From a virus, in IMG/VR virus record IMGVR_UViG_3300020433_000002, positions 1 to 64,000 of that record: a DNA stretch of 64,000 nucleotides, one strand, 5' to 3'. Both the position numbers and the translations under genes were made by a program. This document shows positions 34,900-42,219 of the stretch, piece by piece (position 1 is the stretch's first letter; the number at the start of each line of letters is the position of its first letter). The notes under the pieces were generated by a model. It was given only the letters and a program-made list of their open reading frames with translations. It was not told the DNA's origin and did no database searches.

Positions 34900-35031
34900 A
34901 TGCTTTCGGGAGGTAAAAGAAAGAAGAAACCTTTACATATAATATGGAATAAGATGATCTGTTTATGGAATACAGAAATAGATATCCACTTTGAGTTTTC
35001 CTTATCGGCAAGGAAAAAAAATAAAAAATAG
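34900..35031 (+). CDS. Small basic hypothetical protein, 43 aa
   Basis: A short Lys-rich protein starting MLSGGKRKKKPLHIIWNKMI and ending SARKKNKK. A longer in-frame start at 34813 would overlap glutaredoxin by 47 bases and precede the late promoter, so the ATG at 34900 is preferred. No family is recognised. The high charge and Trp/Ile content would suit nucleic-acid or membrane-surface binding, but nothing specific shows this. Confidence 0.5.
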   Translation: MLSGGKRKKKPLHIIWNKMICLWNTEIDIHFEFSLSARKKNKK

Positions 35032-35040
35032 GAGTGTAAA

Positions 35041-35271
35041 ATGGATTTTACCATAGTAACCTTGACATTAACAACGTTAGTGTCTATACTTGCATTATTA
35101 GTTGGTGGTATGATAGGATGGATGGCGAGACAGCATTCATACGACACTACACCCCAAACAGTGTATGCTCATCCCGAAATGTTTGATGAACATGGTAACC
35201 TAACCCCAGACGAAATTGTAGCTGTACGTTTTGAAAATTATGACCCAATCGACGAAGAAGAAGACGACTAA
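35041..35271 (+). CDS. Single-span membrane protein, 76 aa
   Basis: An N-terminal hydrophobic helix spans about residues 4-28 (TIVTLTLTTLVSILALLVGG). A polar tail with HPEMFDEHGNLTPDEIVAVR follows and ends in an acidic DEEEDD. Probably an inner-membrane anchored protein with a cytoplasmic acidic domain. The ATG is preceded by AGGAG at 35031-35035. The next gene starts within its 3' end. I do not know its function; proteins of this shape recur in cyanomyoviruses. Confidence 0.7.
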   Translation: MDFTIVTLTLTTLVSILALLVGGMIGWMARQHSYDTTPQTVYAHPEMFDEHGNLTPDEIVAVRFENYDPIDEEEDD

Positions 35272-35836
35272 ACCTAAGAGAACCTTACAGGTTAAAACTC
35301 TTCCAGAATTACCAAGCAATCCTTTTATCTTTGAGATTCTTGATCTAGCATCAAGACAAAGATCTAAGGCCAAAAAGATAGAAGTACTTAGAAAGTATGA
35401 TCACAAGGCACTGAGACATGTCTTGATCTGGAACTTTGATGAAGCAATAGTTTCTATACTACCAGAAGGAGAGGTTCCTTACGTAGGATATGATGAGAAC
35501 GTTTCTTACAGTGGATCTTTAACCACTAAACTTTCTCATCAGATACGTACCATGCATGAGAAAGGTAACTTCTCTTTAGGTGCAGGTGATCAGCAAGGTC
35601 ATACTACTATTCGAAGAGAGTCTAAACACTTCTATAGATTTGTAAAAGGTGGTGACGATAGATTAAATGCTATCCGTAGAGAGACAATGTTTATTAACAT
35701 TCTACAAGGTCTACATCCATTAGAAGCAGAGATTGTTTGTCTTATAAAGGATAAAAAACTATCTGACTCCTATAATATTACAAGAGAAGTTGTTGCAGCA
35801 GCATTCCCTGATATTGTATGGAGAGATGGTAAATGA
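35240..35836 (+). CDS. Conserved phage hypothetical protein (DUF6433-like)
   Basis: A 198-residue soluble protein. After a Lys/Thr-rich start (MTQSTKKKTTKPKRTLQVK) comes an all-alpha-looking core containing DLASRQRSKAKKIEVLRKYD, RESKHFYRFVKGGDDR and ILQGLHPLEAEIVCLIKDK. This resembles a conserved family of T4-like cyanophages near the replication genes; the DUF number is from memory. The ATG at 35240 is chosen; a TTG at 35231 is an alternative. It overlaps the membrane-protein gene by 32 bases and the next gene by four. Confidence 0.7.
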   Translation: MTQSTKKKTTKPKRTLQVKTLPELPSNPFIFEILDLASRQRSKAKKIEVLRKYDHKALRHVLIWNFDEAIVSILPEGEVPYVGYDENVSYSGSLTTKLSHQIRTMHEKGNFSLGAGDQQGHTTIRRESKHFYRFVKGGDDRLNAIRRETMFINILQGLHPLEAEIVCLIKDKKLSDSYNITREVVAAAFPDIVWRDGK

Positions 35837-36159
35837 CGACCACACCTAAAAAGAAATCAATATGGTCTACAGAAGAATTAGAAAAACTATCTGAGGTCTA
35901 TGGTACAAGTATTATTATAGAGAATGGTACAGACGAGGAAGTAAAAACAACTCAAGCACCTAACGATGCATATATTGTTCAGTATGTGTACGAGGATTCG
36001 GTTCGCTATGACCTTACAAGAGGTACTAAGATGGCCGTGTTTGATATGTACTATGATAAAATTAAAAGGGGTTTGAAGTCCATAGACTATGGTAAGGGAA
36101 CCATTAAACCTAACCTCTGGGGTTACAAATCACCGCAAGGAAAAAAGAAAAAGAAATGA
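35833..36159 (+). CDS. Hypothetical protein, 108 aa
   Basis: A 108-residue hydrophilic protein starting MTTTPKKKSIWSTEELEKLS, with a Tyr-rich middle (YIVQYVYEDSVRYDL) and a basic KKKKK tail. No known motif. It overlaps the upstream gene by four bases and the downstream zinc-ribbon gene by four bases, consistent with an operon. DNA association is possible from the basic tail but not shown. Confidence 0.65.
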   Translation: MTTTPKKKSIWSTEELEKLSEVYGTSIIIENGTDEEVKTTQAPNDAYIVQYVYEDSVRYDLTRGTKMAVFDMYYDKIKRGLKSIDYGKGTIKPNLWGYKSPQGKKKKK

Positions 36160-36326
36160 ATTGTTGGCACTGTAATACTGAACTTATATGGGGATCAGAT
36201 TTTGATGCTGAAGACTATGGATGTGAAGAAGAGTACTCTATTGTAACTAACCTTACATGTCCTAAGTGTGAGTCATTTGTACAAGTATATTATCCTAATG
36301 AAGATCAAAGACAAGTTTCTAGATAA
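36156..36326 (+). CDS. Small zinc-ribbon protein, 56 aa
   Basis: A 56-residue protein with two CxxC knuckles, CWHC near the start (MNCWHCNTELIWGSD) and CPKC about 30 residues later (TNLTCPKCESFVQVYYP), predicting one bound zinc. It overlaps the preceding stop by ATGA and the following oxygenase start by 29 bases. Its role is unknown. Confidence 0.65.
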   Translation: MNCWHCNTELIWGSDFDAEDYGCEEEYSIVTNLTCPKCESFVQVYYPNEDQRQVSR

Positions 36327-36807
36327 ATATACCTTCTATAGAATTAAAAAAACCATATTTAATTATGAAGATACTCCTTGGAGATGCATTAAGGATGTCT
36401 CTGGTTTAGGTAAGGAGAGGGATTGTTATTTTACTCATTCATTATATGAAACTTATATGGATGAGAATTTAAAATTAAATTCATATGCAACACCTTGTAG
36501 TCCTCACTCTTGGATAGCAGATATATTAAAAGAGGCTATAGGTGCAGAACATTTAATTAGGGTAAAGGTAAATCTATATCCTAGAACAGATATTCTAGTC
36601 AGTCATAGGCCTCATAAAGATTATAATTTTCCACATAAGGGAGCATTGTTTTCTTTGAATACGTGTGATGGCCATACTAATGTTGATGGTACACCAGTTG
36701 ACTCTGTTAAAAATAGAATGCTATTCTTTGACCCTCAAGTCACACATAATAGTACTAACTGTACTGATGAACAGTTTAGATGTAACATCAATATTAATTA
36801 CCAATAA
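36298..36807 (+). CDS. 2OG-Fe(II) oxygenase-like protein
   Basis: A 169-residue protein with an H-x-D metal motif at H106/D108 (RPHKDYN), a distal H150 (PQVTHNSTN) and R161 (EQFRCNININYQ), the order expected for 2OG-Fe(II) oxygenases. The substrate is not deducible. The ATG at 36298 (MKIKDKFLDKY) is chosen; it overlaps the zinc-ribbon gene. A 260-nt region with a hairpin, a promoter and two aptamers separates it from the next gene. Confidence 0.65.
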   Translation: MKIKDKFLDKYTFYRIKKTIFNYEDTPWRCIKDVSGLGKERDCYFTHSLYETYMDENLKLNSYATPCSPHSWIADILKEAIGAEHLIRVKVNLYPRTDILVSHRPHKDYNFPHKGALFSLNTCDGHTNVDGTPVDSVKNRMLFFDPQVTHNSTNCTDEQFRCNININYQ

Positions 36808-36836
36808 CCTCTGGCCACCAAAATTGACTTTAGCTT

Positions 36837-36874
36837 TCAAAAATCGGGAGAAAAAAACTCCGCAAAATTTTTGA
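36837..36874. repeat. Inverted repeat (possible bidirectional terminator)
   Basis: Outer arms TCAAAAAT / ATTTTTGA (8 bp) enclose a GC-richer inner stem GGAG / CTCC around an A-rich loop. The T-rich 3' arm and A-rich 5' arm would suit termination in either direction, but there is no separate T-tail. Confidence 0.4.
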
Positions 36875-36916
36875 GCCACAGGATTTTGTATCAGATGCTA
36901 CTGTTCTACTTGCCTA

Positions 36917-36922
36917 TATAAT
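36917..36922 (+). promoter_or_regulatory. Putative -10 box before riboswitch leader
   Basis: TATAAT within CTATATAATATAC lies 25 nt before the first aptamer. No clear -35 box is visible. It would start a leader of about 140 nt covering both aptamers and the DUF4278 gene. Confidence 0.45.
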
Positions 36923-36946
36923 ATACATGTGTTAGAATTAACACAA

Positions 36947-36989
36947 CGTTCATCTCCTTCGGGAGACGCAAGTAAGCCGACTCGGAACG
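36947..36989 (+). ncRNA. Glutamine-riboswitch-like aptamer, copy 1
   Basis: A 43-nt unit opens CGTTCA and closes GGAACG, so the ends pair. Inside are a 5-bp hairpin TCTCC-TTCG-GGAGA, the CGCAAGTAAG segment and a CCGACTCGG mini-hairpin. This order and the flanking CGTTCA/GGAACG resemble the glnA / Downstream-peptide glutamine riboswitches of cyanobacteria and marine phages. A second copy follows after four bases. Confidence 0.7.
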
Positions 36990-36993
36990 GAAT

Positions 36994-37036
36994 CGTTCAT
37001 CCTCGCAAGAGGACGCAAAAGCCGACTAAAGGAACG
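36994..37036 (+). ncRNA. Glutamine-riboswitch-like aptamer, copy 2
   Basis: A second 43-nt unit with the same CGTTCA opening and GGAACG closing. Its hairpin is TCCTC-GCAA-GAGGA, a different stem and loop (GNRA) that preserves pairing, followed by CGCAAAAGCCGACT. The covariation of the stem between copies supports a structured RNA. It lies 32 nt upstream of the ATG at 37069, whose likely ribosome-binding site is GAGG at 37057-37060. Confidence 0.7.
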
Positions 37037-37068
37037 GGCCTAAAAATCCAACTACTGAGGACAAGCAA

Positions 37069-37212
37069 ATGGCAACAGTTACTTACCGTGGTGTCGAATA
37101 CGACACTGAAGAGTACAACGCAAAAGTTGTTGATGAAGCAGCTAAGCGTGAAAGACACGATTTAATGTATCGTGGTCTCAAGGTTAAAAGCAAGGCATCA
37201 CCTTGCAGTTAA
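37069..37212 (+). CDS. DUF4278 small protein, candidate PirA-like PII-interacting regulator
   Basis: A 47-residue protein with the repeated TYRGVEYD and MYRGLKVK elements typical of DUF4278 cyanobacterial proteins. From memory, the founding characterised member (Synechocystis PirA, Ssr0692) binds PII and modulates flux into arginine synthesis. The phage protein lies directly downstream of two glutamine aptamers and is followed by a strong terminator, so it is a self-contained glutamine-responsive unit. The PII-related function is inferred from family and regulation; no experiment is implied. The start is supported by GAGG eight bases upstream. Confidence 0.7.
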   Translation: MATVTYRGVEYDTEEYNAKVVDEAAKRERHDLMYRGLKVKSKASPCS

Positions 37213-37218
37213 CATTAG

Positions 37219-37244
37219 GGAGGGGTTGATCCCCTCCTTTTTTT
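37219..37244 (+). terminator. Rho-independent terminator after DUF4278 gene
   Basis: The stem GGAGGGG / CCCCTCC (7 bp) has a TTGAT loop and a run of seven T. It closes the riboswitch-controlled unit. Confidence 0.88.
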
Positions 37245-37275
37245 ATGCTATACTTAGTGAAATGAAATTTTATCT

Positions 37276-37437
37276 ATGGATCGAAGAAAGTTAAAAGACA
37301 TTGTTCGTACATTAGAATTAACAGTTGATGCACTTAAAGCAGAGGTCTATTCTGACGTAGATGCTTATTCTACCTCAAATACCTCAAAAAAGATATTGAC
37401 TGATTACGACGAAATTTTTGAGGACGACGACGGATGA
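37276..37437 (+). CDS. Small acidic hypothetical protein, 53 aa
   Basis: Starts MDRRKLKDIVRTLELTVDAL, a helix with a basic N-terminus, and ends in an acidic FEDDDG. It begins 32 nt after a terminator, so it must be transcribed from a nearby promoter; TATACT near 37250 is a weak candidate. Its stop overlaps the next gene (ATGA). The family is not recognised with certainty. Confidence 0.6.
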   Translation: MDRRKLKDIVRTLELTVDALKAEVYSDVDAYSTSNTSKKILTDYDEIFEDDDG

Positions 37438-37592
37438 GACAAAAGCAAATTCTTAAGAATTTAAAAGAAGCACTTAAACAAGACTATTTGTACACTTCTG
37501 AAGAGCTTTCATTTATGAAAGAACAACTTGCTGTTCTTGAAAAAGAGACATTAGCTAGAAAAAGAGAAAAACCCGAAGGATTTGGTAAATGA
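37434..37592 (+). CDS. Small coiled-coil hypothetical protein, 52 aa
   Basis: A 52-residue Lys/Glu/Leu-rich protein (MRQKQILKNLKEALKQD...) with heptad-like Leu spacing (LSFMKEQLAVLEKETLA), probably a coiled coil. It overlaps the upstream stop and the thyX start by four bases each (ATGA), so it is translationally linked to thyX. No function is assigned. Confidence 0.6.
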   Translation: MRQKQILKNLKEALKQDYLYTSEELSFMKEQLAVLEKETLARKREKPEGFGK

Positions 37593-38221
37593 ACGTAAAA
37601 CTTGTTAGTATCACTCCTGATGCAGAACAAACAATGGCTTATATCGCCAGAGTGAGTAATCCCTCAAATCAGGATAATGAAAAATACTCAGGCTTATTAA
37701 AGTATTGTATTAAGCATAATCATTGGAGTGTATTTGAACAATCCTCGATGAGCTTGGAGATCGAGACAAGCCGAGCTATCGCTGCTCAAATTTTGAGACA
37801 TAGGAGTTTTACGTTCCAAGAGTTCTCACAGAGATATGCAGCAAGCACCGCATTAGGGGATATTCCACTACCAGAACTCAGAAGGCAGGATGAGAAGAAT
37901 CGTCAAAATTCTACAAATGACTTGGAACCCGAAAAAATCGAAAAATTCGAAAAACAGATGGAAACCCTGTTTAGTTCTGCAAAGTCACTCTATGAGCAAA
38001 TGTTGAGTCAGGGTGTTGCGAAGGAATGTGCAAGAATGGTGTTACCTCTATGTACTCCTACCAGAATCTATATGACTGGAAGTTGTCGTTCATGGGTTCA
38101 CTATATTAATCTGAGATCTGCACACGGTACTCAAAAAGAGCATATGCAGATTGCAGAGGAATGTAGAAAGATCTTTATAGAGCAATTCCCGAACGTATCA
38201 GAAGCCCTAGAATGGGTCTAA
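37589..38221 (+). CDS. thyX: FAD-dependent thymidylate synthase ThyX
   Basis: A 210-residue flavin-dependent thymidylate synthase that converts dUMP to dTMP using methylene-THF as carbon donor and reduced FAD as reductant. The ThyX signature RHRx7SxRY is complete at residues 70-83 (RHRSFTFQEFSQRY). The C-terminal SCRSWVHYINLR with downstream HMQIAEECRKIF completes the dUMP site. Length is normal. ThyX is near-universal in T4-like cyanophages. Within this genome it competes for the same folate pool that phage GcvP would feed. Confidence 0.96.
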   Translation: MNVKLVSITPDAEQTMAYIARVSNPSNQDNEKYSGLLKYCIKHNHWSVFEQSSMSLEIETSRAIAAQILRHRSFTFQEFSQRYAASTALGDIPLPELRRQDEKNRQNSTNDLEPEKIEKFEKQMETLFSSAKSLYEQMLSQGVAKECARMVLPLCTPTRIYMTGSCRSWVHYINLRSAHGTQKEHMQIAEECRKIFIEQFPNVSEALEWV

Positions 38222-38224
38222 ATA
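38218..38224 (+). promoter_or_regulatory. T4-like late promoter variant
   Basis: CTAAATA overlaps the thyX stop codon, 19 nt upstream of the ATG at 38244. Confidence 0.35.
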
Positions 38225-38243
38225 AATTACCCGATAAAATATT

Positions 38244-38492
38244 ATGGCTACATACCCTGTTGTAAATACAAAAACTGGAGATAAGAGAGAAGTCACGATG
38301 AGTGTACATGACTGGGATCAGTGGTGTACCGATAATCCTGATTGGAGTAGAGATTACTCTGATCCATCAACATGTCCAAGTGCTGCAGAAGTGGGAGACT
38401 GGAGAGATAAACTACGTAAATCAAAGCCTGGCTGGAATGAAGTTTTGGAGAAAGCATCCAAATCGCCAGGTGCCCGTAATTTGAAACTATAA
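38244..38492 (+). CDS. Conserved cyanophage protein, 82 aa
   Basis: An 82-residue soluble protein starting MATYPVVNTKTGDKREVTMS, with Trp-rich central DWDQWCTDNPDWSRD and KPGWNEVLEKASKSPG near the end. Its opening resembles FmdB-like or zinc-ribbon regulators, but no CxxC pairs are present. It lies one base before phoH, a pairing I recall from other cyanomyoviruses. Its function is unknown. Confidence 0.7.
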   Translation: MATYPVVNTKTGDKREVTMSVHDWDQWCTDNPDWSRDYSDPSTCPSAAEVGDWRDKLRKSKPGWNEVLEKASKSPGARNLKL

Positions 38493-38493
38493 A

Positions 38494-39252
38494 ATGGCCC
38501 GTAAAAGAAAAACCTCTGGGGATCAACCTATTGGTGTGGGGATGACTGGTAAACAGATGAGGAGGAAAAAACCTCTGAATGCTGATTATTTGATTGATAT
38601 TCAACCTCTTACTGAAAATCAAAAAAGACTATTTGATTCCTATAAAGAAGGAAAACACCTCGTTGCCTATGGAGCAGCTGGGACAGGAAAAACTTTCGTT
38701 ACTCTCTTCAATGCTCTAAAGGACGTTTTAAACGATAGGACTCCTTATGAAAGAATCTATATTGTAAGATCATTAGTATCTACAAGAGAGATTGGATTTT
38801 TACCAGGTGATTATGAAGATAAATCAGACATCTATCAAGTGCCTTACAAGCACATGGTAAAGTATATGTTTGAAATGAACTCTGATGCTGATTTTGAGAT
38901 GCTTTATGGAAATCTAAAAGCACAGGATACAATTAAATTCTGGAGTACCTCGTTTTTAAGAGGAACTACACTCGATAATGCTATTGTGATTGTTGATGAA
39001 TTTCAAAACCTCAATTTCCATGAACTCGATAGTATTATTACCAGAATAGGAGAAAATAGTAAGATATGTTTCTGTGGGGATGCTAGACAATCTGATTTAC
39101 TTAAAACTAATGAAAGAAACGGTATAGTGGACTTTATGAACATCTTGCGTAAAATGAATTCTTTTGATATAATAGAATTTGGAATTGATGATATCATTCG
39201 TTCTGGACTCGTGAAGGAGTATATTATTGCTAAACTTGAGATGGGTATGTAA
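38494..39252 (+). CDS. phoH: PhoH-like ATPase
   Basis: A 252-residue PhoH-family P-loop ATPase with Walker A GAAGTGKT at residues 60-67, Walker B IVIVDEFQN and the PhoH-specific FCGDARQSDL. PhoH relatives are predicted RNA helicase-like ATPases; in host bacteria the gene can belong to the phosphate regulon, but no pho box is visible here. The basic N-terminal extension (MARKRKTSGD) is typical of phage versions. The gene overlaps the nuclease start by one base (TAATG). Confidence 0.94.
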   Translation: MARKRKTSGDQPIGVGMTGKQMRRKKPLNADYLIDIQPLTENQKRLFDSYKEGKHLVAYGAAGTGKTFVTLFNALKDVLNDRTPYERIYIVRSLVSTREIGFLPGDYEDKSDIYQVPYKHMVKYMFEMNSDADFEMLYGNLKAQDTIKFWSTSFLRGTTLDNAIVIVDEFQNLNFHELDSIITRIGENSKICFCGDARQSDLLKTNERNGIVDFMNILRKMNSFDIIEFGIDDIIRSGLVKEYIIAKLEMGM

Positions 39253-39941
39253 TGTTTAAACATATTGATTTGAATCTCCCTAAACTTAGTAGGGAGACTA
39301 TTGATGGAGTTCGTTATTACTCAGTACCAGACGAAGATGAGTTACTTAGACTTGTTTCAATTACTTCCGTCACTAGCCACTTTAATAAAGAAATCTTTGT
39401 TGATTGGAGAAAGAGGGTAGGTAATGAAGAGGCAGATCGTATCACGAAAGCGGCTACAACCCGTGGAACTGATATGCACTCACTCACGGAACATTATTTA
39501 AAGAACGATCAATTACCTCAGGTTCCTCCTATTTCTGATTTTTTATTTAAAATCTCAAAGGGGGAACTCAACAAAATAGATAATATCCACACCCTTGAAG
39601 GTGCCCTATATAGTAAACAACTGGGTATTGCAGGAACCGTTGACTGTATCGCAGAATATGATGGTGAGTTAGCAATAATAGATTTTAAAACATCTAAGAA
39701 ACCAAAGCCAAGAGAATGGATAGAACATTATTTTGTCCAAGCGATGGCATACGGTTGTATGTTGTATGAACTAAAAAATATATCAGTTAAAAAATTGGTC
39801 ATTATTATGGCTTGTGAAAATGGAGAATGTGTAGTTTATGAAGAGTACAACAAAGCAAAGTACATCAAACTTCTCGACAAATATATTAGAAAGTTTGTTA
39901 GAGATAAACTGGAAATCTATGGAACCGAACAAAGAACTTGA
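39252..39941 (+). CDS. PD-(D/E)XK family nuclease
   Basis: A 229-residue RecB/Cas4-like nuclease. The catalytic core is GIAGTVDCIAEYDG (D131) and LAIIDFKTSKKPK (D144-x-K146), with Q163 in YFVQAMAYG and an upstream RGTDMHSLTEHYL (H76) as in phage exonucleases of this family. No iron-sulfur cysteine cluster is seen, which argues against Cas4 proper. Probable role: DNA end processing in recombination-dependent replication. It is adjacent to phoH and gp33. Confidence 0.85.
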   Translation: MFKHIDLNLPKLSRETIDGVRYYSVPDEDELLRLVSITSVTSHFNKEIFVDWRKRVGNEEADRITKAATTRGTDMHSLTEHYLKNDQLPQVPPISDFLFKISKGELNKIDNIHTLEGALYSKQLGIAGTVDCIAEYDGELAIIDFKTSKKPKPREWIEHYFVQAMAYGCMLYELKNISVKKLVIIMACENGECVVYEEYNKAKYIKLLDKYIRKFVRDKLEIYGTEQRT

Positions 39942-40179
39942 GCAAGTAATGGAGAAGAAGTTTCTTACTCCCGCTAAATTTGCAATGGAAATTGAGTCAA
40001 TAGTATCTAAAGAAGATATGAATTACATTGATGCAATATGTTACTATTGCGAAATCAATGGACTTGAGATAGAATCAGTAACAAAGTTAGTTTCTAAACC
40101 ACTCAAAGAGAAATTGAAGTGGGATGCACAAGAACTTAATTTTATGAAAAAAACATCAAGAGCTAAATTACCACTATAA
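39919..40179 (+). CDS. gp33: Late transcription coactivator gp33
   Basis: An 86-residue protein whose core (FAMEIESIVSKEDMNYIDAI, CEINGLEIESV, PLKEKLKWDA) aligns by eye with T4 gp33 (FIIEKMVEEFGMSYLEAT, LEENSIPETQ, IIEKIQSEA). In T4 gp33 links the gp45 sliding clamp to RNA polymerase at late promoters. It would act on the TATAAATA promoters scattered across this window. The ATG at 39919 is chosen, overlapping the nuclease gene by 23 bases; an ATG at 39949 is an alternative. The terminal SRAKLPL would suit a clamp-binding tail. Confidence 0.8.
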   Translation: MEPNKELEQVMEKKFLTPAKFAMEIESIVSKEDMNYIDAICYYCEINGLEIESVTKLVSKPLKEKLKWDAQELNFMKKTSRAKLPL

Positions 40180-40832
40180 TGGCGACTTTAATTAGTAATA
40201 TGCCCGCAGAGGAAGTGTGGGTAAGAAAAGAATATCTTACCGACTTCGAATCAGGACATGGTGAATTTACACCAGGTGTCTGGGTATCTGCAAAATCCAT
40301 TCCTGGCCGTGCTTTTTATTTTGAGACATACTTACCAGAATATGCAGCAATATTTGATAAACTACCTATCAGTGCTTTTTTAAGTAGACCTCAAACACCT
40401 GATCCAGACATGGATCTACCTAACTTACAGTTCTGGAACTGTATGGATTATGGTGTTACGACTATATGCAAACAGTTTATAGGTTCTATGGATTATGAGT
40501 GTTATACTAGAGATTTTGGAACACAGCAAGGAAAATATGTGGTCACATTAGATAATTATCACTGTGATATTGATACTCCTGATTTTAGTACATCAGAAAC
40601 ACCCGCAGAACATAAGAGTCATAATCTTATAGAATTGAACAATGGACAGTTCGCACTGTATCCTAATAATAGATTGAGAATTTACGACAATTCCTTAACT
40701 CCTAAAAATCCTAAAATGCCTGATTTTAAAGTATCCACAAAATACTTTAGTGTTGAGAGAGGACATATGGAAAGGTATGGAGATACTAACGATTATCATT
40801 ATGGTTTAAATGAAGATTCCGAACAAAACTGA
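40179..40832 (+). CDS. Conserved cyanophage hypothetical protein, 217 aa
   Basis: A 217-residue protein starting MATLISNMPAEEVWVRKEYL. It is rich in aromatic and acidic residues (GVWVSAKSIPGRAFYFETYL, FWNCMDYGVTTICKQFIGSM) and contains LYPNNRLRIYDNSLTP. No catalytic signature is recognised. The start overlaps the gp33 stop by one base and its end overlaps the next gene. Probably a conserved member of the replication/transcription block; the function is unknown. Confidence 0.75.
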   Translation: MATLISNMPAEEVWVRKEYLTDFESGHGEFTPGVWVSAKSIPGRAFYFETYLPEYAAIFDKLPISAFLSRPQTPDPDMDLPNLQFWNCMDYGVTTICKQFIGSMDYECYTRDFGTQQGKYVVTLDNYHCDIDTPDFSTSETPAEHKSHNLIELNNGQFALYPNNRLRIYDNSLTPKNPKMPDFKVSTKYFSVERGHMERYGDTNDYHYGLNEDSEQN

Positions 40833-41013
40833 ACTAACACATTTACGTCTTCAAGCAATGCTCAGAGAACATAGTTTCCCTGATCTTAAATATATTGGAG
40901 AGAAAAAAAGTTGGAAATCAGGAGAAATTGAGCACTGGTATAAAATCGGTAATCATGAAGTGCCTGTTGATGCAATTGACTCTTTAGAGGCTGAAGAAGA
41001 TGAAGCAGATTGA
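40810..41013 (+). CDS. Hypothetical protein, 67 aa
   Basis: A 67-residue protein starting MKIPNKTELTHLRLQAMLRE and ending in an acidic EAEEDEAD. A short helix is followed by a beta segment with HWYKIGNHEVPVDAI. It overlaps both neighbours. The family is not recognised. Confidence 0.65.
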   Translation: MKIPNKTELTHLRLQAMLREHSFPDLKYIGEKKSWKSGEIEHWYKIGNHEVPVDAIDSLEAEEDEAD

Positions 41014-41626
41014 AGTATTGCCTCAGACCATATATGAATTTTATGCTGATCCAAAGATTACAGCATTAGGTGTAGAATTGCTTAAAAAGGAAAAATTAAT
41101 TCATCAAGAACATTCTACAACTTATCAGATTTCGGGGATGACTGAAGATGCCCGTCTGAATCTCAGACCTGAGTATGCACCTATTATGAATTGGATACTT
41201 GCATGTTTAGATGAGGTAAAAATATCAAGAAATTTGCAGTGTGATCGTATAGATATTACTCAGTCTTGGGGTGTAGTCACCACATATAATACACACCAAC
41301 CAAGACATTTTCATACCAATTCTTATATAAGTGGTGTTCTTTACTTGACGGATTCACCTACAGGTACTACACTATATCAGAATAGTATATGGGAATTAGA
41401 AAATCACCCATTAGTAACTGTTAGGAGTATGGATGACTCTCGTGAAATTACTCATAAAGTACGTGCAAAAGCAGGTACTCTAAGTTTATTTCCCTCTAAT
41501 CTGGAACATGAGGTAAAACCAAGTAATGATTTTAATGATAGATATAGTCTAGTAGTCAATACTTTTCCAGCTGGTAGAGTGGGTCATTACAGATCCTTTA
41601 GTGGAATGGAAATTGAGATTAAATGA
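41000..41626 (+). CDS. 2OG-Fe(II) oxygenase family protein
   Basis: A 208-residue protein with THQPRHFHTNSYISGVLYL (metal motif within H103/H105/N107), GTLSLFPSNLEHEVKPS (H170) and RYSLVVNTFP (R181), in the order of the phage 2OG-Fe(II) oxygenase group also represented at 5995-6660. The putative acidic ligand is Asn rather than Asp, so catalytic competence should be checked. It sits between unknown replication-block genes and gp59. Confidence 0.75.
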   Translation: MKQIEVLPQTIYEFYADPKITALGVELLKKEKLIHQEHSTTYQISGMTEDARLNLRPEYAPIMNWILACLDEVKISRNLQCDRIDITQSWGVVTTYNTHQPRHFHTNSYISGVLYLTDSPTGTTLYQNSIWELENHPLVTVRSMDDSREITHKVRAKAGTLSLFPSNLEHEVKPSNDFNDRYSLVVNTFPAGRVGHYRSFSGMEIEIK

Positions 41627-42219
41627 AAGTGACACCATTTGAGACTTACCAAACATATCTTTCAATGAAAAGTCATTTTACTAACCCTAAGTATGACTTT
41701 ATAAAATATGGTGGTAAGTCAAGGGCTACAATGTCTGCCTTTAACAAAAGAAAAGACAAATACTGGTTTGAAAAAACATCCAGAAAATACTCTGACGAAG
41801 AAGTCGTAAACTTCCTATTAGCAAACTTTGTAACAACCGATAACCCACAAAACTTATGGATTGGAGAAATTATCAATTCTGGAGAAAGAAACTACGCAGA
41901 TTGGAAAAGACGCAAACAGAGTTTGACTTACTTATTCAAAGAACAAGTAGAGAAATTAATATACGAAAACAACTTAGAAGAAGTATTCGATTGCTCGAAG
42001 GGCCATCCACCATTACTAAAAAAGTATCTGGGTGGAGAAGTAAGTTTAGAAACGCTTACGATACTGGAAAAGGTTTTTTCTTTCGCAAAAAACTTTGATA
42101 AAAAACTAAAAGATCCAGTGTGGGAATCCGTCAGTTTAAAGATAAAAAAATACATTCCCTTTATAAATATTAATGTATTCCATTATAAAAACGTATTAAG
42201 AGACATTATCAATGAGTGA
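41623..42219 (+). CDS. gp59: Loader of DNA helicase gp59
   Basis: A 198-residue homologue of T4 gp59, which loads gp41 helicase onto gp32-coated forks. Matching segments are TYLSMKSHFTNPKYDFIKYG, KRKDKYWFEKTSRKY and the LWIGEI strand, followed by a helical C-terminal domain. In T4 gp59 is 217 residues. It overlaps the upstream oxygenase by four bases and the next gene by eight; gp32, its direct binding partner, is two genes downstream, as in T4-like phages. Confidence 0.9.
   Translation: MKVTPFETYQTYLSMKSHFTNPKYDFIKYGGKSRATMSAFNKRKDKYWFEKTSRKYSDEEVVNFLLANFVTTDNPQNLWIGEIINSGERNYADWKRRKQSLTYLFKEQVEKLIYENNLEEVFDCSKGHPPLLKKYLGGEVSLETLTILEKVFSFAKNFDKKLKDPVWESVSLKIKKYIPFININVFHYKNVLRDIINE

Noticed and set aside
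36323-36329. ATAAATA as a late promoter
   Set aside because: It lies inside the start of the oxygenase gene with no gene start at a suitable distance; likely chance or coding.
39252-39941. Cas4 annotation for the PD-(D/E)XK nuclease
   Set aside because: No cysteine cluster for an iron-sulfur site and no cas genes nearby; a phage exonuclease-like role is more likely.
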